Shown: positions 10,123 through 18,820 of the stretch, piece by piece | Numbering within the stretch: position 1 is the stretch's first letter | How the letters are laid out: every line of letters begins with the position of its first letter | Source: Myroides indicus | GTDB lineage: Bacteria > Bacteroidota > Bacteroidia > Flavobacteriales > Flavobacteriaceae | Direction of reading: 5' to 3' | NCBI RefSeq assembly: GCF_004364575.1 | Contig: NZ_SOAG01000005.1 | Location: 62,001 to 126,000, forward strand | DNA length: 64,000 nt | Translations under genes and position numbers: made by a program | The notes under the pieces: generated by a model | The model's input: only the letters and a program-made list of their open reading frames with translations | Databases searched by the model: none | Told to the model about the DNA's origin: nothing

Positions 10123-10467
10123 ATGCTTAAAACGTTTAACGAGCACGAAATAGAAACCGGGAAAACCATGGCTATTGTTGCCCATATTACTATTATAGGA
10201 TGTTTGGTAGCAATTTTCATGAATATTGAGAATAAAAACAGATTTTCCGGGTTTTATATCAAACAAGCTTTTGGCATACACGTGCTTTTTTATATCCTCG
10301 CTTATATAGTAGGTGGAATGAATTCATGGTTTGTGACTGGTCCTTTTTACCTTATTTTTATTATGCTTTGGTTATACAGCTTTATTGGAGCAGTATCTGG
10401 AGAAATAAAAGTTTTACCCAAAATAGGGGTTTATTTTCAAAAATGGTTTAACAAATTATCTGCTTAA
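10123..10467 (+). CDS. small multi-pass membrane protein, DUF4870/Tic20-like
   Basis: A 114-residue inner-membrane protein with about three to four hydrophobic helices (MAIVAHITIIGCLVAIF, AFGIHVLFYILAYIVGG, PFYLIFIMLWLYSFIGAVSG). The pattern of a His-containing first helix, the phrase SGFYIKQAFG and a GxxxGE near the last helix resembles the DUF4870/Tic20-like family, whose bacterial role is unknown. It lies 16 bases after the dihydroorotase-like gene and 2 bases before the hydrolase gene, so all three are likely in one transcript. Confidence 0.75.
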   Translation: MLKTFNEHEIETGKTMAIVAHITIIGCLVAIFMNIENKNRFSGFYIKQAFGIHVLFYILAYIVGGMNSWFVTGPFYLIFIMLWLYSFIGAVSGEIKVLPKIGVYFQKWFNKLSA

Positions 10468-10469
10468 AA

Positions 10470-11120
10470 ATGAACACTGACTTATCTCTATCTTATCTGC
10501 TACAAGAACCAAAGCAAAAAAATGATAAAAATCCATTAATCTTACTGCTTCACGGCTATGGCAGCAACGAAGAAGACTTATTTTCATTTGCATCTGAACT
10601 GTCCGATGATTATTATGTAATTTCTACACGGGCACCTTACCCCGTTCCTCCTTATGGTTTTGCGTGGTATGCTATCACTTTTGACAACGATATGAATAAA
10701 TTTAGCGACGATGATCAAGCAATTGAATCTCGTGATTTATTAGTAAAATTTATTGATGAATTATGCTCAAAATACCCTATTGATTCTAAAAACATTAACT
10801 TGGTCGGCTTTAGTCAGGGAGCTATTATAAGCTATGCTATTGCCCTTACCTATCCTGAAAAGATCCATAAGGTAGTGGCACTAAGCGGGTATTTTAATTC
10901 GGCAATTATGAATCCTAAAACAGACATTTCAGCATACAGCCACTTAAAAATATTTGGATCTCACGGAACAGCGGATCAGATAATTCCAATTGAATGGGCA
11001 AGACAAACAAAAGACTTTTTAGAACCTTTTAAAATTCCTTTTGAATACAGGGAATATCCGGTAGGACATGGTGTCCACCCCAATAATTTTATAGATTTTA
11101 AAAAGTTTATTACAGAATAG
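10470..11120 (+). CDS. alpha/beta hydrolase, phospholipase/carboxylesterase family
   Basis: A 216-residue cytoplasmic serine hydrolase of the carboxylesterase/acyl-thioesterase (YpfH/EstB-like) type. Motifs seen are the oxyanion-hole strand LILLLHGYGSNEEDL, the nucleophile elbow GFSQG with its Ser, the acid in GTADQIIP and the catalytic His in VGHGVHP. There is no signal peptide. It starts 2 bases after the preceding stop (translational coupling) and is closed by the hairpin at 11146-11177. Confidence 0.9.
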   Translation: MNTDLSLSYLLQEPKQKNDKNPLILLLHGYGSNEEDLFSFASELSDDYYVISTRAPYPVPPYGFAWYAITFDNDMNKFSDDDQAIESRDLLVKFIDELCSKYPIDSKNINLVGFSQGAIISYAIALTYPEKIHKVVALSGYFNSAIMNPKTDISAYSHLKIFGSHGTADQIIPIEWARQTKDFLEPFKIPFEYREYPVGHGVHPNNFIDFKKFITE

Positions 11121-11145
11121 TGCTTATTTTTTTTTTATATAAAAC

Positions 11146-11177
11146 AAAATCCCTGCAAAAAACAATGCAGGGATTTT
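11146..11177. terminator. bidirectional rho-independent terminator
   Basis: Perfect 12-bp inverted repeat AAAATCCCTGCA / TGCAGGGATTTT around an 8-base loop, with T- and A-rich flanks. It separates the converging hydrolase gene and the lipoprotein gene. Confidence 0.85.
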
Positions 11178-11248
11178 TAGTTTTTATAATATTTATCATT
11201 TGATCAGAGAAAAAGATTCAATATATAACCTGAACAGTACCATTTTGA

Positions 11249-11788
11249 CTATAACTCTTCTTCTGATTCCATTACCTGATCCGGATTTATCAGCATCAAC
11301 TCTATCGTTTTGGCGGCAGTAAATTTAATCTGTCCGGTTTGTTTCAATATCAAATCTTGTCTAGTGTCTAACTCCCAACCCTCATTACTATATAATCCTT
11401 GCATATTTTTTTGCTCTAAAACAATACTTTTTTGCTGATTAGGCAAAAATATTTCTGCTTCTTTTTTATTTTTTCCTATAATTACAAAACAACTGACATC
11501 ATTATCTTCCAATTCATTTTCTTCCTGACTGCCGCTTTCCAGCGTTATCGGATTTAATCTGAATCCGTGTTCAAATATTCTAATGCAATCATTTTTTAAA
11601 ACGCTCCATCTATATCCTGCAGAGTAGGCACATCCAAATTCATCTTCTTCTCCAATAACAGTTTTCCCACCATCTGTTAGAATCATATCTGTATTTTGAC
11701 GGTCTTTTTTTTCTTTCAAAATATAATCACACGAAACAAAAAACATCAAAAACAATACGACAAATAGTTTTAAACAAAATATCTTCAT
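11249..11788 (-). CDS. hypothetical lipoprotein
   Basis: A 179-residue protein starting MKIFCLKLFVVLFLMFFVSC, a clear lipoprotein signal with lipobox FVSC at Cys20. The mature part is acidic and has no motif I recognise; it contains EFGCAYSAGYRWSVLKNDCIRIFEHGF, with two Cys that could form a disulfide. It lies 20 bases downstream of another small envelope protein gene on the same strand. It is probably an outer- or inner-membrane lipoprotein of unknown role. Confidence 0.75.
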   Translation of the reverse strand: MKIFCLKLFVVLFLMFFVSCDYILKEKKDRQNTDMILTDGGKTVIGEEDEFGCAYSAGYRWSVLKNDCIRIFEHGFRLNPITLESGSQEENELEDNDVSCFVIIGKNKKEAEIFLPNQQKSIVLEQKNMQGLYSNEGWELDTRQDLILKQTGQIKFTAAKTIELMLINPDQVMESEEEL

Positions 11789-11808
11789 GTTTTGTAAAAT
11801 TTAGGATA

Positions 11809-12300
11809 TTACCGGCTTGGATACAACACCGTCTCAATAGTTGAAAACTGTGTAGGTTCTTCTTTTGAAAAAAAATATTTTATCAATACTTCTCCGTGGA
11901 TAGCTCCGGCATAAAAATCTGCTATAATCCATCTGTGATTAATAAATTTCATTTTATCAATAATGCATTTTTGTCCGTCAATAACGCCATAAGGCACCAG
12001 AGGATTTCCATTTTCCTGATGATTTAGGGTCAAAATTTCCTCTCTTATTTTTTTGATATCACTATCCATATTTTGAAAGTCAAAATACTCTTGTGCGTCG
12101 TCATTGTAATCCAGCGAAAAATAATCTGCATCATTATCTTTAGACGTCATGTGAAGTGAATCTCGGAGAATTTCAATGCGTTTGTGTAATACTGATACTT
12201 TTTTTTCTTCTGAATTCAACATATTCCGATTAGAATTAAAGAGTAATGCTATAATAACTATAGAAAATAAAAACAAATAAAAAAAGACTTTGTGCTTCAT
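11809..12300 (-). CDS. hypothetical membrane-anchored protein
   Basis: A 163-residue protein with a single N-terminal hydrophobic helix (residues about 4-21, FFYLFLFSIVIIALLFN). A charged, probably coiled-coil stretch (EEKKVSVLHKRIEILRDSLH) and a small C-terminal domain (GQKCIIDKMKFINHRWIIADFY) follow. The topology is most likely N-in with a periplasmic domain. It is not recognised. It lies 13 bases after the MBL hydrolase gene and 20 bases before the lipoprotein gene, so the three are probably co-transcribed. Confidence 0.7.
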   Translation of the reverse strand: MKHKVFFYLFLFSIVIIALLFNSNRNMLNSEEKKVSVLHKRIEILRDSLHMTSKDNDADYFSLDYNDDAQEYFDFQNMDSDIKKIREEILTLNHQENGNPLVPYGVIDGQKCIIDKMKFINHRWIIADFYAGAIHGEVLIKYFFSKEEPTQFSTIETVLYPSR

Positions 12301-12313
12301 ATCGTGAATATAT

Positions 12314-13078
12314 TTAAAATTCTATGTGTAAATTATCGTACGCCAAATATACATTTTTTGGTAAGATTTTTTCAATTTCTGCATGAAATCCTAAATCCTG
12401 AGAGATATGTATTAAAAAACACTTTTCAGGATTAATTAACTTTATAAAATCTAAAGCTTCTTCCAAATTAAAATGAGTAGGATGGTCTTTTATCCTTAAA
12501 GCGTTTAAAATTAAAACCTCACAACCGCTTATTTTTTCTACGGCTTGTTCAGAAATATATTTAGCATCTGTTATATATACTAATTTATCTAATCGATATC
12601 CTAAAACAGGTAAATCGCCATGCATGATTTCAATTGGATAAATTGTTTTTCCTTTTATTGTAAAGACCAAATCAGGGGACACAATATTTTCAACTACAGA
12701 CGGTGCACCGGGATAACGGTTAACTGTAGTAAAAATATATTCATATCGTTTTTCCAATGCTTCCATAACCCTATCGGAAGCGTAAATAGGCATAGGTCCC
12801 TGCAAATAGCACAAAGGTCTTATTTCATCCAAACCTGCAATGTGGTCAGCATGCTCGTGAGTAAACAATATTCCATCCAAATAAGAGCAATTTGCTGTCA
12901 GCATCTGTTGCCTGAAATCCGGACCGCAATCGATGAGTAAGGTTACATCATCCCACTTAATCAGCACAGAAGTACGCAATCTTTTGTCTCGAAAATCTTT
13001 ACTGTGTGCCACCGGGTGATCAATCCCGATGATAGGAATTCCCTGTGAAGTACCTGTACCCAAAAAATAAACTTCCAA
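12314..13078 (-). CDS. MBL-fold metallo-hydrolase, PhnP-like
   Basis: Metallo-beta-lactamase fold phosphodiesterase of the PhnP/cyclic-phosphodiesterase group. It shows GTGTSQGIP at the N-terminus, LLIDCGPDFRQQM, the metal-binding motif FTHEHADHIAGLD, a later His in IMHGDLP, Asp in VYITDAKY and the closing LIHISQDLG. The frame is open to a TTG at 13099, but that codon lies inside an exact -7 promoter element. I therefore place the start at TTG 13078, which yields the family-like N-terminus EVYFLGTGTSQG and a 254-residue protein. No ATG is available. It heads a three-gene minus-strand unit. Confidence 0.85.
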   Translation of the reverse strand: MEVYFLGTGTSQGIPIIGIDHPVAHSKDFRDKRLRTSVLIKWDDVTLLIDCGPDFRQQMLTANCSYLDGILFTHEHADHIAGLDEIRPLCYLQGPMPIYASDRVMEALEKRYEYIFTTVNRYPGAPSVVENIVSPDLVFTIKGKTIYPIEIMHGDLPVLGYRLDKLVYITDAKYISEQAVEKISGCEVLILNALRIKDHPTHFNLEEALDFIKLINPEKCFLIHISQDLGFHAEIEKILPKNVYLAYDNLHIEF

Positions 13079-13096
13079 AACGTATAATTTTTTATA

Positions 13097-13104
13097 CAAA
13101 AGTA
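13097..13104 (-). promoter_or_regulatory. -7 promoter element TACTTTTG for MBL hydrolase
   Basis: Exact TAnnTTTG on the minus strand, 18 bases before the proposed TTG start at 13078. It covers the upstream TTG of the longest frame, so that frame start would not be transcribed. Confidence 0.5.
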
Positions 13105-13136
13105 CTGTTTATCTTTTTTTGTTGTACAGAATTTAT

Positions 13137-13144
13137 TAGGTTTG
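13137..13144 (+). promoter_or_regulatory. -7 promoter element TAGGTTTG
   Basis: Exact TAnnTTTG, 16 bases before the ATG at 13161. It is divergent from the MBL promoter 33 bases away. Confidence 0.5.
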
Positions 13145-13160
13145 TTTAAAAAGCTAAACA

Positions 13161-14606
13161 ATGAACACCTTTGAAGAAGATTTAGTTTTGGAAGGCGACA
13201 GAATGATTGAACATCAACCTTCTATTTCCGACAAATCACTCAGAATCAACCTAAATCACAATATATACGGAACATTTTCAGAAATCGGTGCCGGACAGGA
13301 AACCGTTCGTCACTTTTTTAGAGCGGGAGGTTCTTCCCGGACAATAGCTAAAGCCATGTCTGCCTACGACAAATCTTTTAGCGATGCTATTTATACTGTA
13401 GAAAAAGACGGACGATATGTTACGGAAAGCAGATTGATAAAAATGCTGGATTATGAAACTCGAAAAATAGAAGAACGTATCCCTCGAGAAGATAACCCCA
13501 CAAAAACCTTTTTCAGTTACGCCAATACAGTAGCAACAATAGATTACGCAAAAAAAAATAAAGGTCACGGGTGGGTAGGACTCAAATTCCAGTCTAAACC
13601 CAACGAAAGCTACAGTACTATTATTTTACATATTCAGTTTAAAGAAACGGACTCTAAATTACAGCAGGAAACTCTTGGTATTTTAGGAGTTAATCTTATT
13701 TATGGTGCATATTATCAACACCACGATACTAAAAAATTAATTCACAGCTTATATGACCATCTTGACAAAGATCAGGTCGAAATTGACAGCATTAACTTCT
13801 CCGGCCCCCTATTTAAGAATATAGACAACCGGTTAATGAGTCTTTTCTTAGTTAAAAACGGAATGACGCAAGCTGTAATGTTTGGACCGGACGGACAAAG
13901 CAAGCTTCCTGCCAACGTTTTATATCGAAAAAATATTCTGGCTCTTCGCGGAAGCTTCAGACCCGTTACTATTGTTAATATGAATATGTACAAAAAGTCA
14001 ATGGATTCTTTTGTTTCCGAAAACAATTTAGATCCGCATGATACAACTGTAGTGTTTGAAATTACGCTGTCTAATTTGCTGATGGAAGGAAAAATCGATG
14101 AGATTGATTTTCTTCATCGGGCTGATCTTCTTTGCTCTTTAGGTCAAACTGTTATGATTTCGTGTTTTCAAGAATATTATAAGCTTACAGAATACTTTGC
14201 TCATTATACCAATGAAAAAGTAGCTTTGGCAATGGGCGTAAGCAGTTTACTCAACATTTTTGAAGAAAAATACTACTATAACCTAACCGGCGGTATTTTG
14301 GAAGCGCTAGGCAAGCTTTTTAGAAATCAAATGAAAATTTACCTATACCCTGTTAAGGATGAAAATGGCAATATCATTAACTCAACTAATCTAAAAGTAG
14401 ATTTACATATTAAAGAACTATACAAGTATTTTAAAAAGAATAATCAAATTGTTGATATTAAAAGTTATGAAGAAAAAAATCTTGACATTTTTTCAAGAGA
14501 TGTGCTCAAGCTTCTTCAACAAAACGAAAATGGATGGGAAGACAAACTTCCGGATGGCGTTTCAAAAATGATTAAAGAAAAACATTTATTCGGATATAAA
14601 GGGTAA
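13161..14606 (+). CDS. large conserved cytosolic protein of unknown function
   Basis: A 481-residue soluble protein without signal peptide or membrane helix. I recognise it as a strongly conserved family in Flavobacteriia, also found in other phyla. Databases often label it TonB-dependent receptor or nicotinamide-mononucleotide adenylyltransferase, but nothing in the sequence supports either name: there is no barrel, no signal and no nucleotidyl-transferase HxGH. Conserved-looking blocks are YGTFSEIGAGQETVRHFFRAGG (residues about 36-57), FFSYANTVATIDYAKK, and HGWVGLKFQ. It has its own promoter and is followed by a bidirectional terminator. The function is unknown. Confidence 0.82.
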   Translation: MNTFEEDLVLEGDRMIEHQPSISDKSLRINLNHNIYGTFSEIGAGQETVRHFFRAGGSSRTIAKAMSAYDKSFSDAIYTVEKDGRYVTESRLIKMLDYETRKIEERIPREDNPTKTFFSYANTVATIDYAKKNKGHGWVGLKFQSKPNESYSTIILHIQFKETDSKLQQETLGILGVNLIYGAYYQHHDTKKLIHSLYDHLDKDQVEIDSINFSGPLFKNIDNRLMSLFLVKNGMTQAVMFGPDGQSKLPANVLYRKNILALRGSFRPVTIVNMNMYKKSMDSFVSENNLDPHDTTVVFEITLSNLLMEGKIDEIDFLHRADLLCSLGQTVMISCFQEYYKLTEYFAHYTNEKVALAMGVSSLLNIFEEKYYYNLTGGILEALGKLFRNQMKIYLYPVKDENGNIINSTNLKVDLHIKELYKYFKKNNQIVDIKSYEEKNLDIFSRDVLKLLQQNENGWEDKLPDGVSKMIKEKHLFGYKG

Positions 14607-14620
14607 ATAAATAAAGGATA

Positions 14621-14645
14621 AAGCTATCTAAAATTTAGATAGCTT
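14621..14645. terminator. bidirectional terminator hairpin
   Basis: Inverted repeat AAGCTATCTAAA / TTTAGATAGCTT with T-rich 3' side on both strands, between two converging genes. Confidence 0.75.
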
Positions 14646-14665
14646 ATTTTTTAAACACATAAAAA

Positions 14666-15931
14666 TTATCTTATGCTAGCATGATATGCACTTAAAATTT
14701 CTTCTCTAAAATCTGGATGAGCAATTTCCACCATAGCTTCTACACGTTGTTTTAAGGTTTTTCCATACAAATCTGCTATCCCATACTCTGTCACGATATA
14801 CTGTGCATGTGCCCGGGTTGTTACAACTCCTGCACCCTGCCTTAAAAAAGGAACAATTCGATTATGCCCTTTATTGCTCGTAGAGGCTAAAGCAATAATT
14901 GCTTTTCCTCCTTTACTCAGCGATGCTCCTCTTACAAAATCCATTTGTCCGCCTACTCCGGAATACATTTTTACACCAATAGAATCCGCACATACTTGCC
15001 CGGTTAAATCCACTTCCAAAGCAGAATTTATAGCCACTACTTTTGGATTTTGGCGAATAACAGCTGTATCGTTTACATAACTAGACTCTTTCAATACAAT
15101 AAACGGATTATTATTGACAAACTTATACAAACGCTCAGATCCTATTAAAAAAGTTGCCAACGCTCTGCCCTTTGTCACCGTTTTTTGAGAGCAATTAATC
15201 ACCCCACTTTCAATCAGATCAATTACGCCATCCGAAAACATTTCGGTATGCAACCCTAGATTTTTATGTGAAGTCAGTTGCGCTAATACTGCATTAGGAA
15301 TAGAACCTATTCCCATTTGAAGTGTACTTTCATCTTCTATTAAATTAGCAACATATTTTCCTATAATTTCCTCTTTTTCCGAAATCTGAAGTACCTCTGA
15401 GGCATATATCGGACAATGATATTCTACTGCCAAATCTATTTTTGAAACATGCAAAATACTATCGCCAAAAGTTCTCGGCATATATTTGTTTATTTGAGCC
15501 ACAACATATTTTGCCGATTCTATCGCTGCTACTGTTCCTTCCACAGAAACACCCAGTGAACAAAATCCGTGTTCGTCAGGAGGAGAAACCTGAATTAAAA
15601 CTACATCTACTTTAACTATTCCTCGTTTAAACAAATTTGGGATTTCACTCAAAAAAACAGGTGTATACGATCCATTTCCTGCCGATATTGTATGGCGAAC
15701 ATTTTTTCCGATAAAAAATGAATTAGTATGAAAACTTTCTGATAAAGCCGGATCTGCATAAGGAGCCGGTCCCTCTGTATGAATATGGCAAAACTCTACT
15801 CCTCTCAATTCATCTGCTCTGTCAGAAATGGCTTTCGTTAAAATATTAGGGGTTGCCGCCGCTGCATGAACGTAAATTCTATTGCCAGATTGAACAACTT
15901 TTGCGGCTTCTTCTGCTGTTACATATTTCAT
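14666..15931 (-). CDS. acetyl-CoA hydrolase/transferase family protein (4-hydroxybutyrate CoA-transferase-like)
   Basis: A 421-residue CoA-transferase of the Cat1/AbfT family, which moves CoA between short-chain acyl groups through a glutamyl-CoA intermediate. It has the two tandem CoA-transferase domains. Seen are GIGSIPNAVLAQL (CoA loop), GLHTEMFSDGVIDL with the Glu expected as nucleophile, and near the C-terminus GVGGQMDFVRGA and TEYGIADLYG, which are family hallmarks. It is probably cytosolic and used in acetate, propionate or 4-hydroxybutyrate metabolism; the acyl substrate cannot be decided. It is monocistronic and converges on the gene at 13161. Confidence 0.9.
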   Translation of the reverse strand: MKYVTAEEAAKVVQSGNRIYVHAAAATPNILTKAISDRADELRGVEFCHIHTEGPAPYADPALSESFHTNSFFIGKNVRHTISAGNGSYTPVFLSEIPNLFKRGIVKVDVVLIQVSPPDEHGFCSLGVSVEGTVAAIESAKYVVAQINKYMPRTFGDSILHVSKIDLAVEYHCPIYASEVLQISEKEEIIGKYVANLIEDESTLQMGIGSIPNAVLAQLTSHKNLGLHTEMFSDGVIDLIESGVINCSQKTVTKGRALATFLIGSERLYKFVNNNPFIVLKESSYVNDTAVIRQNPKVVAINSALEVDLTGQVCADSIGVKMYSGVGGQMDFVRGASLSKGGKAIIALASTSNKGHNRIVPFLRQGAGVVTTRAHAQYIVTEYGIADLYGKTLKQRVEAMVEIAHPDFREEILSAYHASIR

Positions 15932-16113
15932 TTATCTGTAATTTTTAGAGTACTATTAATATGGTATCTAATTTACAAAAATTAAAAATTTTATAGTTGT
16001 TCTAATTGTCAATTATTTACTAATATGATATATCTTTCGTATTTATATAGATGTTTTAATCTATTCAGACTTTACCAAAAAATGTTTCTGTCAACTATTT
16101 CATCAAATAATAT

Positions 16114-16121
16114 TATTTTTG
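16114..16121 (+). promoter_or_regulatory. -7 promoter element TATTTTTG before mutS2
   Basis: Exact TAnnTTTG, 19 bases before the ATG at 16141. Confidence 0.5.
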
Positions 16122-16140
16122 CAGCACAATCCTTTTGTTA

Positions 16141-18312
16141 ATGATATCAATCAATAAAAAAACCTTACAAGATTTAGAATTTGAAACTGTGCTAAACAGC
16201 GTTTCCGAATTGTGTATTACCGAAACCGGTAAAGAAGCCGCTATGAAAATTGTACCTTTTCACACGGAAAAAGATACGCTGAAAGCACTAAAACAAACTT
16301 CTGAATATGTTTCTTCATTTTCCAATAACAACATAATTCCAAATCATTATTTTGACAGCATTGATTACGAATTAAAATTTTTGGGAATTGAAGACAGTTT
16401 TTTAGAAATCAGCAGCTTTAAAAAAATATTTGCACTTACTGAAACTACACTGAATTTAATTACTTTTTTAAAAAAGTTTGAAGATTATTATCCTTTTATT
16501 CATCAGGATACAGTACAAATAGTCTTAGAAAAAGAAATTATCAAATCCATTGAAAGCGTTTTAGACAAATACGGAGAAATAAAAGACAATGCTTCTGTAG
16601 ATCTTTTAAACATCCGAAAAAGCATGAATCTGGTTAGAGGAAAAATTAATCAAAGTTTCAGCCTCGCACTCAGTCAATACAATAGTGCCGGATATCTGGA
16701 TGACATTCGTGAAACAGTGGTCGAAAATCGTCGTGTGCTTGCTGTTATAGCCATGCACAGACGTAAAGTAAAAGGCAGCGTTTTAGGACAATCAAAAACA
16801 GGAAGCATTATTTATATTGAACCTGAAGCAACGTTGCGCTTTTCCAGAGAACTCAACAATCTCGAATATGAAGAACGCGAAGAAATTGTTAGGATTTTAA
16901 AACAACTAACCAATATTATACGTCCGCACAGAGAAAAGCTCATTGATTATCAAAACTTTTTAACGCACATTGATATAACCTCAGGAAAAGCAAAATACGC
17001 TAACAAAATCAATGGTCTACTTCCGGAAATCAATAAAGAGCAAACTTTATATTTTAAAGAAGCATACCACCCTATTTTATATTTAAACAACAAAACCAAG
17101 CGCAAACCTACTTTTCCACAAACCATCAATTTGGACAAAAGTGGCAGAATTATTGTCATTTCAGGTCCCAATGCCGGCGGAAAGAGTATTACTTTAAAAA
17201 CAGTCGGTTTACTACAGCTTATGCTTCAATCAGGGTTATTAATTCCGGTACATGAACGCAGCACAACTTTTTTGTTTGACCGCATCTTAACAGATATCGG
17301 AGACAATCAATCCATAGAAAATCACCTGAGTACATATAGCTACCGGCTTAAAAACATGAATTATTTTTTAAAAAAGTGCAATGACCGCACTTTGTTTTTA
17401 ATTGATGAATTTGGAACCGGATCAGATCCGGAACTGGGCGGAGCTTTGGCTGAAGTTTTTTTAGAAGAATTCTACAATAGAAGTGCTTACGGAATTATTA
17501 CCACGCATTATACAAATCTGAAAATACTTGCTGACGAATTGCCATATGCAACTAATGCAAATATGCTTTTTGATGAAAAGTCGCTTGAACCGATGTACAA
17601 ATTAAACGTAGGGCAAGCAGGGAGCTCTTTTACTTTTGAGGTAGCTCAAAAAAACGGCATTCCTTATAGTTTAATCAACAGAGCCAAGAAAAAAATAGAA
17701 GGCGATAAAGTACGTTTTGACAAAACGATTGCCAATCTTCAAAAAGAACGTCACAAACTGGAGCGCACTTCTATAACGTTAAAAGAAGAGGAAATAAAAG
17801 CCCGTGAAGAAAACAAGAAACTGGAAACTACAAACGCCAGAGTTCAGGACAAGTTAGAGCGATATCAGGAACTGTTTGATTCCAATCAGCGTTTAGTCTC
17901 CTTAGGGCAAAGATTAGATGATTTGGCGGAAAAATACTTTAACAACAAAAGTAAAAAGAATCTCTTCGGCGAAGTTTTAAAAATAGTAGAAGTAGAAAAT
18001 TCCAAACGCAAAAAAGTCTCTGTCAAGGAAAAGAAGATTAAAGAAAAAGAACAAAAAACGATTTTAAAGGAAGTCGAAGAAAAAATAGAAATTATTCGCC
18101 AAGAAAAAAAAGAAGAAAAAGAAAAAAAGAAACAGCAGGAACAAAACAAGCCTAAATTCCTCTTAAAAATTGGAGACAGGGTACGAATGATAGACGGCAA
18201 AGCTGTGGGAACAATTGATTCCATAGAAAAAAACAAAGCTATTGTTAATTATGGTATCTTTACATCACAAGTCAATTTGGACTTGTTAGAAATGGTTGAG
18301 CGAAAAAAATGA
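16141..18312 (+). CDS. mutS2: MutS2-family ATPase without Smr domain
   Basis: A 723-residue MutS-family ATPase; ATG 16141 is preferred over TTG 16135. MutS2 binds branched DNA and/or collided ribosomes rather than mismatches. It shows the core/lever helices (NLEYEEREEIVRILKQLTNIIRPHR), Walker A ISGPNAGGKS near residue 342, Walker B LFLIDEFGTGSDPELGGAL near 420 and TTHYTNLK. A very Lys/Glu-rich coiled coil follows (about 520-670), then a short KOW-like beta domain (GDRVRMIDGKAVGTIDSI). The protein stops there: the C-terminal Smr nuclease domain of Bacillus MutS2 is absent, as the length also shows. The next gene overlaps its stop by 4 bases. Confidence 0.92.
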   Translation: MISINKKTLQDLEFETVLNSVSELCITETGKEAAMKIVPFHTEKDTLKALKQTSEYVSSFSNNNIIPNHYFDSIDYELKFLGIEDSFLEISSFKKIFALTETTLNLITFLKKFEDYYPFIHQDTVQIVLEKEIIKSIESVLDKYGEIKDNASVDLLNIRKSMNLVRGKINQSFSLALSQYNSAGYLDDIRETVVENRRVLAVIAMHRRKVKGSVLGQSKTGSIIYIEPEATLRFSRELNNLEYEEREEIVRILKQLTNIIRPHREKLIDYQNFLTHIDITSGKAKYANKINGLLPEINKEQTLYFKEAYHPILYLNNKTKRKPTFPQTINLDKSGRIIVISGPNAGGKSITLKTVGLLQLMLQSGLLIPVHERSTTFLFDRILTDIGDNQSIENHLSTYSYRLKNMNYFLKKCNDRTLFLIDEFGTGSDPELGGALAEVFLEEFYNRSAYGIITTHYTNLKILADELPYATNANMLFDEKSLEPMYKLNVGQAGSSFTFEVAQKNGIPYSLINRAKKKIEGDKVRFDKTIANLQKERHKLERTSITLKEEEIKAREENKKLETTNARVQDKLERYQELFDSNQRLVSLGQRLDDLAEKYFNNKSKKNLFGEVLKIVEVENSKRKKVSVKEKKIKEKEQKTILKEVEEKIEIIRQEKKEEKEKKKQQEQNKPKFLLKIGDRVRMIDGKAVGTIDSIEKNKAIVNYGIFTSQVNLDLLEMVERKK

Positions 18313-18725
18313 TACAAGACATTCCAAAAAATAAAAAAATAATCCTTTTTGACGGGGTATGCAACTTGTGCGATAGTGTTGTTCAAAAGGTTATCAAGGC
18401 TGATCATAAAGATCAATTTCGATTCACTTCTCTGGATTCAGACAAGGGGAAAGAAATTTTAAACTACATCGGTGTCGATCGATCACAAATAGACAGTATT
18501 GTGCTATATGAGCCAGGTATTGCCTATTATATAAAATCTCAAGCCGCATTTAAAATTGCCTCTCATTTAGGCGGATGGTATTCCTTACTATCCCCTTTTT
18601 CTATTTTTCCCAAAACCTTAACTGATCACCTCTATGATTTTATAGCTAAAAACCGCTATAAATGGTATGGAAAAAAAGACAGTTGCATGATACCGGATAA
18701 AAGCATCACTAGCAAGTTTTTTTAA
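18309..18725 (+). CDS. thiol-disulfide oxidoreductase DCC family protein (DUF393)
   Basis: A 138-residue thioredoxin-like protein with the family signature FDGVCNLCDSVV, giving the Cys18-x-x-Cys21 pair after DGxC. No signal peptide is present, so it is cytosolic. The ATG overlaps the mutS2 stop (ATGA), which points to translational coupling. Its substrate is not known for the family. Confidence 0.9.
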   Translation: MIQDIPKNKKIILFDGVCNLCDSVVQKVIKADHKDQFRFTSLDSDKGKEILNYIGVDRSQIDSIVLYEPGIAYYIKSQAAFKIASHLGGWYSLLSPFSIFPKTLTDHLYDFIAKNRYKWYGKKDSCMIPDKSITSKFF

Positions 18726-18790
18726 AAACGCTTAACGCTATTTTGTGATTTTTTACTCTTAAATAATTTTACTTAAAGTTAGGCAATGAT

Positions 18791-18798
18791 TATATTTG
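18791..18798 (+). promoter_or_regulatory. -7 promoter element TATATTTG before pheT
   Basis: Exact TAnnTTTG, 22 bases before the pheT ATG. Confidence 0.55.
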
Positions 18799-18820
18799 CG
18801 TACTTATAAAAACTATTCTA

